NCBI GenBank assembly: GCA_033439765.1
Contig: JAULSN010000002.1
Location: 2,542,001 to 2,606,000, forward strand
Length of the DNA: 64,000 nucleotides
DNA from: Lasiosphaeria ovina
Lineage: Eukaryota; Ascomycota; Sordariomycetes; Sordariales; Lasiosphaeriaceae
Direction: 5' to 3'
The notes under the pieces were generated by a model, which made no database searches, was not told the origin of the DNA, and worked only from the letters and a program-made list of their open reading frames with translations. A program made the translations under genes and the position numbers. Shown here in pieces: positions 37,184 through 49,674 of the stretch; position 1 is the stretch's first letter, and each line of letters opens with the position of its first letter.

Positions 37184-38388
37184 GGCCGCAGCAGAAGTCC
37201 CCGTCGAGCAAAGCCAGCAGCGGGCTGACCGGGAACTGCCATTGCTCCTGCTGGAAGATTGGGACCCGAGTGTCGACCATGAGCCTTTCCCCACGTGTAT
37301 CCATTATTCCATTGAGTGGAAATTGCAGCTCAGGAAAGGAAGATTGTCAACGCTTACAGAGATCACAGAGGAGAACCTTACGCTCGTGCCCAGTGCGTAC
37401 TAGGACAGATTCTTGAAGCAGGCGTTAGCGGCCAGGGTGCAAGACAAATTACCCCAATCGAGGCACCAACCTGACGAGACTAAAGTCTCCGTATCCGTCG
37501 AGAAGCGAAACGAGCGAGATCTCCGAAAGTGCTTCGATGGAATCAGCATTGAGTGGGGGGCCGTTGAGGACAAGATGAGAGCCTGGAGCCAGTTATTCCG
37601 GGAAGGGAAGAAGCTGGGGATCAATATATGCTTTATCTATAAGGAAATTTGTCAGCCGGTAGCCGCGGGGACTCGAGGCAGCACCAGAACCGGAGCCTCA
37701 AGGAGACAGCTCGCAGCGAGAGACGAGCTCCTCGCCGAGCAGGAAGAAGCCTCCGGCCAGCGTCCTTTTTGGAAGGAGGTCTATGAACTCCTTCAATGCA
37801 ACGGGTCCTTCTGCACTAGCAAGGGGTCTATTGCTGACGAGATCCAGCCACTGAAAACACCACAAACTGGAAACCACCGTCTTAGAGAAGCTTGTTGACT
37901 TCGCTGAAGATGGTAATATACTGAGAACGCATGACGACGTGCCAGAAGACATCCGTCAGTTGCTTCGCGAGCAGGAAGAGCTCCTTTTAGAACGTAAGCG
38001 GCGAAAGTGAAAGGGCCCTAATAATGCGCCTGTCGTCAACGTTCATCTCTATTGTCATGGGCATAATCAAGATTCCGCTGATTGCAATGCTGGTTCACAC
38101 TCTGAGGTACAGGAGGCGGCCACCAAAAGGCACCCAGTAGACCTAGTCATTCCAAAACCGAGGGATGAGGCTTTGATGCGCTATTGTCAGTGGTATTGTG
38201 ACCAAGTTAGGAGCCCTACTTGGAAACAGGGCTTCGTGTATGCATATCGAGTCACTAAGGAGGCCTATCTTGATCTGAATCATGTCTACGAAGCTCAGGA
38301 TGTGGAGTTTTATATTGAAAAGGGTGTGAAGCTGGGGATTGCCAAGTCGTTTGTGGGAGTCGTTTATTTTTGGGCAAAAGACGCATAG
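37184..38388 (+). pseudogene. decayed member of a dispersed fungal protein family of unknown function
   Basis: Pieces of one protein lie in order in different frames. First comes LLLLEDWDPSVDHEPFPTCI and YSIEWKLQLRKG, ending in TAG at 37401-37403. Next is KQALAARVQDKLPQ through KEVYELLQC, then after a frameshift YC*RDP with TGA at 37835-37837. A second frameshift near 37850 leads to LEKLVDFAEDGNILRTHDDV, then TGA at 38008-38010. The last piece is NVHLYCHGHNQDSADCNA through VEFYIEKGVKLGIA, up to the stop at 38388. The first TAG and the TGA in YC*RDP sit where a Trp is expected from context (TGG to TAG or TGA). This is a C-to-T type change on one strand, as produced by repeat-induced point mutation. 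From memory, this resembles hypothetical proteins present in multiple copies in Sordariomycete genomes, and no function is known. The left limit is uncertain. Confidence 0.75.
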
Positions 38389-38394
38389 ATACAG

Positions 38395-39380
38395 ACAGTA
38401 AAACTTCGTGATTTTGATCTCATATAGAATAAAGCTACTCTGCCGTTTCTAGGGCCTGCTCAACTGCAATCCCAGACTTGCGAAAGTGGCCTTCCGCACT
38501 TGCTTGTCTGCTGCCAACTGCCTCCATGTACGACATTATGTAGGTCCTGAAGTCCCTGCTGATAATGCCAACATGCCCCTCCCATCTGCTCTTAACGCAG
38601 TCTCTGACCTCTGCAAAGAACTCTTCAATTGGATTGGTATCTGGCGAGTAGGGTGCCAGAAACATCAGCTTTACGCCGGCGTCCTTACATAACTGCTCGA
38701 CTGTATCAGAGTAGTGGATAGTGGCATTGTCCATAACAAGAACAGTCTCTAGTTCTGGCCATCGGCCACAGTGGTGCAGGAGCTGGTCGATAAAGTCTTC
38801 AAACACGGCAGCGTCCGTGGATCGTGGGTAGACGCGCAGCTGGACGCCCCTTTGTGTATAGGCCGCAAGAACCTGCAGCCTTTTGCCGCGCTGAAGTTTA
38901 CTCTTCTGCTCCGGTGTCCTTCCCTTGGGGAGCCCACCCCTTCCGTTGAAGTCCATCACGTTTATCAACACCAGATTCATCGATGAATACCAAGTGGACG
39001 ACCGGCACTGCTCCAGCTTCCATCTATAATGGCAAAAGCCCCGCAAGGAGGGGTTCCGTTGGTTCGCTACACGACGAATGGTCTTCCTTGACCAGCTTTG
39101 GGCTTTGAGAGCGCGGGTGATGGTCGATTCGGACACCTCTACGCCAAACCTTTCGTAAACAAAAGCCGCCATCTCGCGACGTAACATCCCGGGCTGTTGA
39201 ACTAGTTGCTCACACAGCGCATGTCGCATAGCGGGAGTTATCTTTGGATCGAGACCGGCACGATTCGCGGGCGCTGTTGTGGTTCCGAACCGGTCGAGTC
39301 TCGATCGGATTCTGCGGACGGCGCGCTCGGTGAACCTGGCCGCCACTGTATAAAATAGTTCTAGCAGCAGTTATTACTGT
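38395..39380 (-). mobile_element. probable IS630/Tc1-mariner-like element relic
   Basis: Surrounds the transposase frame at 38435-39346. A weak inverted repeat pair, ACAGTAAAACT at 38395-38405 and ACAGTAATAACT read inward from 39380, may be the ends. TA target duplications are not obvious, so the limits are tentative. The element sits directly after the decayed gene ending at 38388. Confidence 0.4.
38435..39346 (-). pseudogene. broken IS630/mariner-type DDE transposase
   Basis: The open frame covers about 303 codons. It has an N-terminal helix-turn-helix region (FTERAVRRIRSRL, then MLRREMAAFVYERFGVEV) and later catalytic segments LVLVMDNATIHYS (second Asp) and FLAPYSPDTNPIEEFFAE (third acidic residue). 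The first catalytic block LVFIDESGVDKRDG is present in the DNA at about 38955-39010, but in another frame. Two compensating frameshifts of about 30 codons replace it with an unrelated stretch (WYSSMNLVLINV). The frame also starts with GTG, not ATG. The encoded protein would lack the first catalytic Asp and should be inactive. Confidence 0.85.
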
Positions 39381-42112
39381 GCTGGCGCAAAAGGAGCTGG
39401 ATACCCGTCATCTAGTTGTTTCACTAATAGTTGAAGAGTGTTTATTTGGTTTCTAAGGAAATAGCTACTTAGGTAGGTAAGGTAGTAAGAGAGTTCATCG
39501 TCTCTGATTCAAAGAGTATTTCCCCCTTTTTCACTTTTTCATCCCGACTTACGGCTGCCATTCGCCAACGAACACAACAGCCCGTCAAGAGACAGGAAAA
39601 TAATTACCAGGTGCCTACCCTCTATACGAAATATTTCGTAACATTGGAGAAGGTTAACTTTCTTTTCTTTCCTTTTTCTACTCAAGCGGCCCTTGGCTCA
39701 AAGTGACCGCGGTGGTTCTCCAGTGCCCCCACACACACAACTTCGCTCGAAAAGGATTCATTTTTCGTTCAAAGCCGAACCATGACGTAACAAGATCTGG
39801 AACCACCTTGTTTTTTTCCATTTTTTGTGTGGCGAAAGGAGAATACATACAAGTAGGGACCGAGAGCTATTTTGGGTTAAATCGTCTGAAAAAATGATAA
39901 GATCCGTAAGACGATGTTCGTCCACTTTGTTACTTTATTTTTAATTTACAAATGAAAAAGGTATTTCGAAAGCAGTTTCGCGGAGACGTATCCGTATCCG
40001 TATCTCTCCACAATAGACATCGGCTGGATGGGTGGGCGTCTTTGCCACCTCACCTCACCCGCTGAACCGGCTTTGGTACAGGCTTGGTCGGCGTAAATTG
40101 AACCCGCAGAGCGATCTCTTGAACACACCACAGCCTCTCATATCACGCGGATTACACTCTGCGCATACGGTAGGATTGGCGCCTTCTCCATAACAGACGG
40201 TAAGTAGGTAGGCATTTATGTGGGGTGTGGCAATGGGCACACCTGTAGCGTCCCAATCGGGCCAACGATGGTAAGTCTCGTCCCGTCTTTTTATATTTGT
40301 TTCTTCTTGTTCGACGATGTTATCTTGGATATAATCAAAATAGGTAATCAGAAGATAAAAAGATGTTGGCGGGCCGCCTGAGCAAAGAAGTCAATAAACT
40401 TCCTTGTCTCTCCCTTCGCTCTTTTCTTAAGTTGGGTTACTGAGATCCTCTCTGTCCGTCCACACCGTCGAAATCTCGACGCCAGAAGACTCAAAGGAAT
40501 CTCGATCTTGCTCCCCCACTCACACCTTCCCCACCATTTCCCCACCTAACGGGCAAGCATCTTTTTCGGATGGAGGCAACACCCACACACTCCACACCAG
40601 GAAGAGCCAATCACACATATACTTGCCGGCAAACCAATCAGAGCTGGACGATAACCTTTTTCTCGGTTCCAGCGAATGGCCATCATTGCAATTTACAGAG
40701 GTACCATTTTGAATAAGCAGTTATAGGTGGAAATATACGAGCCAAGCCAGCCCCGGAATCCCAAATACTTTAAAAAGAAACTCAAACTCCAAAGGCAAGG
40801 ACGCGGCGCAGGCCTGGCGGGCGGGGAAGGATGACACCGGCATACATACAAACGTACCTCACGTATGCACAATGACCAAAAAAGGCTATAGGAAAACCGT
40901 CACTACCTTTATGTATGGCTCATCTCACCACCTCGGACTTGACAGCGTCAACACACGATCGTTACAACGAACGGATATAATTACAGGTGCGCGGGGTTTA
41001 GAAGCGGGGGAGGGGAGGCGCCGATCAACGGACGCTATAAGAGCCGCAATAGACGACAAAAATCCAAAAACGAAAACATTTTAAATAACGGATCAGCACT
41101 TCGTTTGCGACGGTCTGTCTGTCTCATGGATCAACTGACAGACACTTTGGCAAGTGTCGCGCCGCTCCAGTTGTAATAAGACATAAGGTATTTATATTTT
41201 TCAGTACTCTGTAATTATACCCGGAGCGAAAACGACCAAACAGCGAATGAGTGAGTACCCAGACAGTCTTACCCGCACAGTGCCCGAGACATGTATGCCT
41301 CCAATCAAGTCAAAAAGGATTGGCATGTTTAATTGCATAACCCCACAAAATGCGACTGCGAGGCGAAAGCGACGGGAAGGGGCAGGCAGGGGCGAATATT
41401 TTGCCCTCGTGCTCAAACCAGTGTCACATGCGGACGGCGTCGCCGCCATCAAAGTGACAAAAAGACAGATTTAAGAGTCATTGACATCCGCAACTGCGAG
41501 AACAACAGCAAGAGGCCGCCGCATTGATATGAACGAGTTATGATTCACGCTGAAAATGGAAAATCACTGTTAAGCACCAGGCACCCGTACAATGTGCGAG
41601 GCACAGCATCGATATACTTGGGGAAAAGAGGTTTTAACTACGTACGCTGCTTGTTATATAATATACTTGAATCTGAACAAGAAGCCATGCTACCTGCGCT
41701 TCTGGTTGTCCAGGCCAAGAGCGGCATATCCTGGTGCTCCACGAAGTTGTTGTACGTATCGCTCAACAGTTCGAGGCTATGGTAACGTCCGAATAGGGGG
41801 TTGTATGCCAAGGTATCTGGCAAAACCGACCCAGAGATATATAGCTGGTATCGAAGATCATTACGCTTAATTATACTAGGAAATAGATAGATCCTTCCCC
41901 AAATAGAACGCCAATACAAGACAACAATGCAACTGCCCATTGGATACAAAGGTAGATACGTGGGGAAGCGGCTTGGGATGAAACGGCCCTGATTGAGAGG
42001 TACCAGAGCTTGCGTGTGGCATACTGTGACCAAGAGACCGGAAATCGGAATCGCAGGCTGTGCTTTGTTGCTGCCCATACGCTCAGGAGCAGCCACTTCG
42101 ACGTCGGCTCAT
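39347..42112. other. gene-free spacer
   Basis: Contains A+T-richer DNA, TAGGTAGGTAAGGTAG units near 39471-39486, and scattered short open frames without motifs. The right end is the 3' flank of YKT6. No gene is supported. Confidence 0.5.
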
Positions 42113-42894
42113 CTACATGACAAGGCAGCACGAGTTTTGCTTCTTGGCAGTCTTGTAGAACATCTTGCTCTGGGAGCTCAAGTCGGAGCTCTTCGCAACC
42201 AGGTCGTCGAGCTTTTCGCCGCGTTGCAGGACCTGTTCCCAAATTAGCATGAACTCAGGACATCATTGCAGGCCCTGGGGTATCAAACATACGCTGTCGA
42301 TTGCCTTGTGGAGAACAATCTTGGTCTCGTCAAGTTCGGCCTGGATCTTGGCAATGCTATTGGCCTCGTTCGCATCTTGATATGTGTTCAGATATTCTTC
42401 CAGCGCGGGGAAATCCACCGAGTTGTCCGTGGTCGCGGCCTCTATCGTATCGAGGGGCGTTTCGGACAGGAACTGGTCAATGAGCTTGGACAAAACGCTG
42501 TGTGCCGCCATGGCAGGATAGTCCTTGGTGATGATGACGCCGGCGACGCCCTCGGATCGGGCGTAGCAGTGAACGACATAGTCTAGACCGATAGTGAGCC
42601 ACAAAGATCGAGATCGCACATGTGTGAAACCAAACGGCAGACATACCTTGCTCTTCCACACTCTGCCTCTGGCCAGGACTGGTTCGCTCCGCGACCGTCT
42701 TGCCAATCATGGTCATGAAGTTTCCATATTCGTTTCTGGTGAACCTCGACCACTCGCTCAGCTCGTGGGCGCCGGCGAGCACCACGGCGGGCTGCTCCGT
42801 GTTCTTCAGAACCTGATTAGGAAGAAATATTAGCTAACACGCATTACCATTCAATCCTCACAGATGTACCCACACCGATATAGTAGACCTTCAT
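42113..42894 (-). CDS. YKT6: R-SNARE Ykt6
   Basis: Lipid-anchored SNARE used in ER-Golgi, endosomal, vacuolar and autophagosome fusion. Four exons, 42894-42862, 42812-42647, 42582-42293 and 42232-42113 (introns 49, 64 and 60 nt), give 202 residues, close to the 200 of yeast. The longin domain (about 1-130) starts [11 protein letters not shown] and includes [20 protein letters not shown] and [19 protein letters not shown]. The SNARE motif (about 140-195) has [20 protein letters not shown], with the central Arg of the zero layer, then [19 protein letters not shown]. The C terminus SCCLVM carries the farnesylation box CLVM with an adjacent Cys for a second lipid. There is no membrane span, as expected. 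All junctions keep conserved blocks intact. Confidence 0.97.
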
Positions 42895-45574
42895 AGCTGC
42901 GGTCGGTTTGAGTCGAAGAATCAAGATCTAAGTGTAGTGGAGTGGGGCCAGCCTTCGGGCACGGCACAGACGGCTACCCAGCAAGTGCAAGAGTCGGGAA
43001 TCCCGATCGTATCTCGACGCCCCCGTAGTGTGAACCCTGGGGGCAAATGCTCGGCCGTGATGGATATTGACCGTCACCGATGTGCGTTGCCGGATCTCGG
43101 GTGGGTCAAATGGCGGGGAGGGGGGGGCGGAAGTCGGTCAAAGGCCTTGTCCAAACGGAGTTCGCGTTTCGTTGAAGTCGAGCAGGGGCAGAGACAAAGT
43201 CGTCGGTATTTCGGCAGTGGAGAAGGACGTGGCAAACAGCTTGTCGTCGGTCGTGAGAAAGCGGTTGAGAGCGGACGGTTGCCTGTCTTGTCTTGGGTCG
43301 AAGGCTGAATGATGTCGTCGTGGCCAGCGGTCGCAGCACGGGGCGAAGTCCGGCCCACCCGACCGACCCCTGAGACAGACGAGCGCCACCACAGCCTCGG
43401 ACGGCGTCGGTCAAACGCTTCCCCGTCAACTCATCTGCATAAAGAGGTAGTGTCGACCCGATATATAACTGTTTCTTTTAGATGCAATTAAACTTTGTAG
43501 CTCTCACTGTGTATTTGGAGAACGCACAGTGAATGGAGCATTCTTAGTACTTACAGACACAGTACGTGCCATGCCCGAGTATCCGTATTCGCAGTACCAT
43601 ACGGTTGCATCCATCAAGATGTCACTGATAACACATGCATGTTGGAGTGCTGAATAAATAGTTCATTTATAGCTCTCACTTTCCACGCACTGAAGCAGAA
43701 ACCGCCTGAAGCGCGTGGTTCTGTGACAACTTCTAGTCAGGATAATAAGCTTACACTCGAGACCGAGACTCGGGGCTGTTGGCCGTTGAAACGACGAGCC
43801 CGACGAACTTGCAAGGATCTACACGTGTGCTGACTCAATGCAAGCAATGAGGCGGAAGGCGAGCCGGTGGGATCTCCTGGTAGCAGAGCCGTTTATTCGC
43901 GTCCCGAACAAGTTTAGGTGCTTCGCTTCCGAGCACGGAGCAGAGCTCCCCCAACGGCTGCCCCAGGGCCCAAACGCCCAAGCCGTGGGCCAGGGGGGGA
44001 GGGGAGGAGGGTCCCAAATGGATGCCATCATCCCGTCGACAAGCCAGCCTCAATCGCTATCAGTGACGACGGGTTCGCGCGATAAGAGGCCCAGCAGCCC
44101 AGCTATCATTTCTGAGCAACCTGAGAGCCGCAAAATGAACCCTCAAAGTCCCGCTAGCGGGTAACGTAAAAGTTAGGTCAGGTTGAGGGGGGGCTGCTGC
44201 CGGCTGGCGCGTCAGAATCGGAGATGGTGAAGCAGTAAAAGCAATGCAGGAAAGGATGGGCAGAAGCGCACTTGCCGTTCATGGCGGCGCCAGCAGGGAC
44301 AGGGTTTGGTTGTGCGGATGTGCCTTCCTTGCGGTTCCTTGGGTCGGCGCGTCTTCCAACTCTTGGAAGGCCCACCGCTCTTTGCCCAGGCCGAGATCTC
44401 TACGATTGATTATCTTGGGGCTCTTGATGCAGAATTGATGGACCTTCCATCTGCCATCTGCGGCCCTCTGGCCCTCTCGGCCCCTCCTCTTCGAGCCCTC
44501 CTCAACTCGCCTTCCCTGCTACGGTAGATAAGTAGTGAAGGTTATGGGGCGACGTGTTCGGCCCTTATTTAGGTGTCGGTGTCCACTCGTAATCAGAATG
44601 ATATAACCTGCCCATGCCGACTGCCTTCCCGCCAGCCCAGTCTCCTATCGCCTCGACTTCGTTCGCCTTCACCCGCGCTCCGTCCTTCCAAGTTCCGTCT
44701 CTCCTGCCCTTTGACCTTTGTCTGCACGATTCGCCAAGCCCCAAAGTGTAGCGGAAGGCGGGCAGACCCATAACGTACCGATCCATTGACGACACCCCTA
44801 CCCCGGACCCTTAATTACGGTACCAAAAAGTATCTAAGCTCGGTCGGTGATACCGAGTTGCTCGCGTGCCCGCCCGCCCGCCTGCTGCTGCTGCTGCTTC
44901 AGCACAGCGAACGGAGTCACTTCGTACTCGGCACACAAGGTGGGTCGGGTACTTTTACCTTCGATACGGGCCATTGTAATAATCCTTTACGGCGAAGCGG
45001 CCTCGAGATCCATACAGGCAGGCAGTGCTGCACCGTACTCAGTAGTGCACGGTTGAAAGGGCACAAGCTCGCTGGCCGCATCCCTAGCTCGCCGGTCCTC
45101 TGCCGCTAATTGCCGAGTGGAAACTGAGGTGGCTCTCCGGCTGGAAACATTATCGCCCTCGGGCCCTCTTCCCACTCGCCGATGGGCGATAAACTTACCT
45201 TCCATACCTAACTTTCCTTTACCTACCCGTAACCCGACATACTCGAACAGGTTCGGCTGCCAGCGCGAACCATTCGGGTCAGCAGCCTTCAACAACAACC
45301 TAGGTTGTTTTCAGAGAGCCTGTCACTGATTAACCTCGGCCGACGACGACGTGGCGGCTCCGCTGCCCTGCCCTGCGCGTCCCAGCGGGCCTTCTCATAA
45401 ACCCCCTCCCAGCACCCACAACCCCCCTCTTGACCCCCACCGTCTTATTCTCAACCCGCCCCACGACCGCATCGTCGACACGCCGCCTGCGAGACCGGGC
45501 ATCGTGATTGCGATCGCGACTGTGACTACGACTGCGACTGAAACCAACTTCGACAACACCACATCCCCGCCATA
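42895..45574. other. divergent spacer between YKT6 and the FYVE gene
   Basis: Holds both promoters. Overlapping open frames up to about 120 codons on both strands near 42937-43430 and 43838-44164 lack motifs. A CTG run occurs near 44882-44898. No gene is supported. Confidence 0.5.
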
Positions 45575-46569
45575 ATGGCTACTGATTTCATAATGCCCCG
45601 GCTGCCCGATCTGCAGCAGCAGCCGGCCTTCCTGCCGCATTACCAGCGCCAGCAGCAGCTTCGGCAACCGCCCACATCTCAGCCAGCTTTTCAACAGGCG
45701 CCAATGCGCGACGCAATATACGTACCACCAAGCGTCGTGCCATTTCACTCCGCCCCTGCAACGCAGTACACCAACCCCCAGATTTCTCCCCTCAGCACAT
45801 CGGGGAGCAGTTCGCCAACTTCGCCCAGACCTGGAATCGCGCGCCAAATCCGGCCCATGTACATGCCGGCCGTGCTGCGTCCTACCGAGTTTCCTTCAAA
45901 GGCGCCCGAGCCCCAAGCAAAACCCGAGGACGAAGCGGATGCCGATGACCAGCCGCTGCGATCCAGCAACAGCTTCATGAGCCTGCCTGGTTTGAGCGCA
46001 TTCGGACGCTTGAGCAGGAGATCTACCGGAGACAGTGGCAAATGCGTCAATGGTGACTGGAATCTCGACCTCTTCCCCGAACCCACGGGGCCACCCACTC
46101 GAAAGCACTGGAAGGTATGTTTGTGTTTGCCAGCTGGTTCCGGCTGAAATGTCTTACCTGTTGAACCGCACACATACTAACTTTGCCTCTGTAGTGCGAC
46201 CAAGAATCTTCCGTCTGTGATCACACGACTTGCAAGAGATATTTCAGCTATTTTGTCCGGCGACACCACTGCCGCAAATGCGGAAACATCTTCTGCGATA
46301 TGCACAGCACATTTGAGATTCCACTGGATCAGGACACAAATTTCAATCCTCGGGGTTCCCCCAGCCGTGCTTGTGCCCACTGTCACTTCCAGTTCAAGGA
46401 ATGGCGAAGCCGGACGAACAGCCAGGCGTCAAGTCTGACATCATCTGACGGCGGAAAACCGGGGGATTCGACTCTGACTTCCCCAACGTCAATCATCGGC
46501 GGCAGGACAGCCCATCCGTCCGAAGTTGCTCACAGTGTGCCCAGAGACTGGAATTGGAGCACTTTCTAG
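45575..46569 (+). CDS. FYVE zinc-finger protein
   Basis: Two exons, 45575-46114 and 46195-46569 (80-nt intron), give 304 residues. Residues 1 to about 170 are Gln/Pro/Ser-rich and look disordered. The FYVE domain (about 178-250) has the three signature parts: WKCD (WxxD pattern, split by the intron), RRHHCRKCG, and SRACAHC in the position of the RVC motif. Zinc ligands are seen in VCDHTTC, CRKC, FCDMH and CAHC. This basic motif set binds phosphatidylinositol 3-phosphate, so recruitment to endosomes or the vacuole is inferred. The C terminus is Ser/Thr-rich and ends DWNWSTF. No catalytic domain is seen. The partner or process is unknown. Confidence 0.92.
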
Positions 46570-48229
46570 TCGCCATCGGTTTGCACAATATTTCGACAAC
46601 CATGTAAAATGGACGTCACATCAGATTTCTGAACTAATTCTTCCAATATGCCTCGACTCTTGTTACGGGTTGGCGGTAACGACCGATATGACCAAGACGG
46701 CCGACGGAGAACATATCTCTAGATGGGAAAGATTTCGCATCTTCCGAGGACCATCTATAGATTGCGCCATAGACGTGTGAAGTGGGGGGTCAAGGAGCGT
46801 TTTGATACCAGGCTAGACGCAATCTACATGTGTCTGGCCATATTTTTCTTTAATTTCGGGGATATAAAGGCCATCCATATGTGGATACCTGATACCCAGT
46901 GCTCTCACATTCGTGGGGTAATAATCCATGCAGTCCCCCTCCGCCACACCACAGAGATTGCCACTGGATCCCGGCGCACGGATTTTGTTCTTATTTTTCG
47001 GACAGTTATCTGTGACCCGCCAGAATGATTATTGGGGCGACGACGAGCAGAGCATGTCTTCGGATGTAGATGTTACAGCCGCGGATTTCTTCTCTCGAGC
47101 CCCGTTTAGGTGTTGATGAGCTCTTCTGGTATTGCGTTTTAACCAATTAGCAAGGCGTTGGGTTTCGGGCGATTCTCATGAACTGTCATCAGATCTCGCC
47201 TTTTCTTTCTCGTTGTCCTTTCTGGCTTTTCCCATTTCCCTTTTCTCAGAATCATTTGGCTCAGTCTTCTATTAGGCTGTTTGGGTAGGGGGCTGGGAGA
47301 ACGTATGGCAAACATGCCCAAGGAGAGAGACTTTAGTAAGTTCTCTCTTCTGGGCGCCGGGAAATGCATAGCTATCGCTATGCGCGCTTCGGCAGGGCGA
47401 GAATCACGCCGTCTTGCTTTATAAATAAGCCATAGGAACATCGCATCGATCGTACTAGCAGTCATATTCGTGCCCGGTGTCTTGGCTGCTCCGTGATATA
47501 CATGCGTGTTTGTGTTGTCTGGTGTCTCTATTTATGTGTATGGCGTGGCTATATCGTTACACGGGAGAGGCCACGGCTTTCAGAGAGAGTTCTTGTTTGC
47601 TTCCTGAATCTGGGAACAAATCACAGCTCGTTTATCTTGTCCCATGTCCCTACTAGATCTCCAACATTTGTTCATGAAAACGACATCGATGCCCCCCTGG
47701 GTGTTTTGACACAAATAAGTGTGCCTCACAACCTATCTGCAAGACGTCTCAGACAGGTTTATAAAAATTGTGACTATTAACGCTTTCGTGTAGATTCATT
47801 TTTATCCCAACGCTAGCCCATGCCGAAAAAATAACAATATGTACAACGGTGGGTATGTGTATGTTGACTATGTATGGCGGATCCTCTTCCCCGAGGCGTG
47901 AAACAGTGTTTCCACCGTCTCGCTTGAAACGATTCCTAAATAACTTTTTTTCACTAAGCCCCTCGACCTGGTCTCTTGACTTGTTCCCGGAGGCTGAGAT
48001 AAGAGGATATGGTCCCATCTGTCCATCCACATGCCCATCTAATCTGTCTGGCATTTGAACCCAACAATGCCAATGATCTCCCGGGGGAAGGTTGAGCGAA
48101 GACATTTCCAGCCAAGGCTTTTTTTTACTCTCCCATTTTTAAAGTCCGGTATAGACTGCCCGGTAGACAGGCAAAAGCTTCACCTGTTAGATTAGGTAGC
48201 TGTCTCGCAGAGCTGTGTGTGCTGCGTGT
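46570..48229. other. convergent 3' spacer
   Basis: Lies between the 3' ends of the FYVE and elongase genes. Only short motif-free open frames are present. Nothing else is seen. Confidence 0.5.
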
Positions 48230-49674
48230 TTACTGTCGGCTCCGCAGTGTCCGGGCGGCCTTGGCCTTGCCGTTAGCACCTCTGTGGGCAATGGGCTGGG
48301 CGCTGTGATCAGTATCGGTCTCGATAGCCTCCTCGTTGCTCTCGCCGTACACCTCGCGATTGACGCTCTTGGCGGCCTCCCAGCCGGCCTTCTCGGCGAT
48401 GACGACATTGTTGCTCAAGCGGCGGGCAGCGGCACCCTTGCCAGCCTTGATATCGGCATTGCTGCGACGGAGATAGCTCTCGACGAAGAAGGAGCCGAAG
48501 AGGTAGGTCAGAGGCGCAAGGTAGAGCACGTTGAGCCAGACGGCGAAGGTGGCGCTGTTGCTGGTGATGCAAGGCATCGTGTGGCTTGAATAAGGCGTCT
48601 TGAGGCCATTCATGGTGGCGGCGGAGGCATTAGTACCAATGGATGCCGAGGCAGAGGCCGATGCGGAATCGCTCTGGGATGACGTGAAGAGCACGGGGAT
48701 CGAGTAAGAGACAAAGGGGTGCACCATTCCGTACGAGGCACCAAAGATGAACTGCATGATCTGGAGCGAAGTCAAGCTGCGCTTGATGAACATGGGCACG
48801 CGGATGCGGAAGGCCGTGATGGTGTAGTAAGTGTACTAGCGAGACCAGTTAGCGTCTGTCATGTGTTTGGGGGTCAGGCCACTCCAGGGCAAAAACATAA
48901 ACTTACCATCATGGCGTGGATGCCGGAGTTGACAAAGACAAAGACCCAGATGGGGGCAGACATGTAGCGAATGCCAGCCCACATGCACATCATGGCGCCG
49001 GCATGGTGGTACGTCTGCAGGGTGGAGCTCAGCTTGCCCTTGGCGAGGATGATGAGGGTGTCGATGACCTCGTAGAACTTGCTGAGATAGAAGATCCAGC
49101 CGTAAAAGGCCAGGCCCTCGTTCCACATGCGGCCGCTGGAGAGCCTGCTAGGGGCGCCGTCGGCGTCGAAGACGGCGTCGGCCGAGAATGTCTGCCAGGA
49201 GCTGGACTCGTCGTCCCAGAAGGCGGCATTGCCGAGGCCGCCAGGGCCGTTGACGCGGCAGACCGAGTCGATAAAGCCAGACAAGCCGTGGGGTCCGAGG
49301 GGGCTGACGAGGCTGCGCTTCAGGGTGTGGAACATGCCGTAGAAGGTCCAGGCCGAGTAGACGGCGAGGAAGACATTGTGGGCGATGACGAACCAGTGGA
49401 AGGCGGCCGTCTTGCTGATGGCCCAGGGCTTCTTGTTGGTCGACTTGTTGTAGACATTGAGCAGCTTGGCCGAGACGGCGTAGACGGCGGCAATAGTCAG
49501 CGGCACGCGGGGGTCGAGAACGGCCTGGTAGATGTGCTCAGGGATGTCGAAAGGGGGCGCGAAGGGGATGGAGCCGGCGGGTGGTGGGGTTATGAAGGCG
49601 GGCAGATGGTTGGGGGGCAGGGCCCAGAGCGCCTTGTCAGGCAGAGCCAGGAAGGCTGGCGATTCGAAACCCAT
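48230..49674 (-). CDS. ELO-family fatty-acid elongase (3-ketoacyl-CoA synthase)
   Basis: Condensing enzyme of the ER fatty-acid elongation cycle, using malonyl-CoA. Two exons, 49674-48907 and 48835-48230 (71-nt intron), give 457 residues. Several hydrophobic segments indicate a multispan ER membrane protein. Family blocks are SKFYEVIDTLIILAKGK, LQTYHHAGAMMCMWAGIRY, and NSGIHAMM joined to YTYYTITAF across the intron. The usual HxxHH box reads Gln-Thr-Tyr-His-His here. I recall this Q/T-Y-H-H form from one class of ascomycete elongases, so it is probably not a defect. An insert of about 45 residues between two late membrane segments is Ser/Ala-rich, and the tail after about 395 is hydrophilic and Lys/Glu/Ala-rich. 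Which chain length it serves cannot be inferred. Confidence 0.93.
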
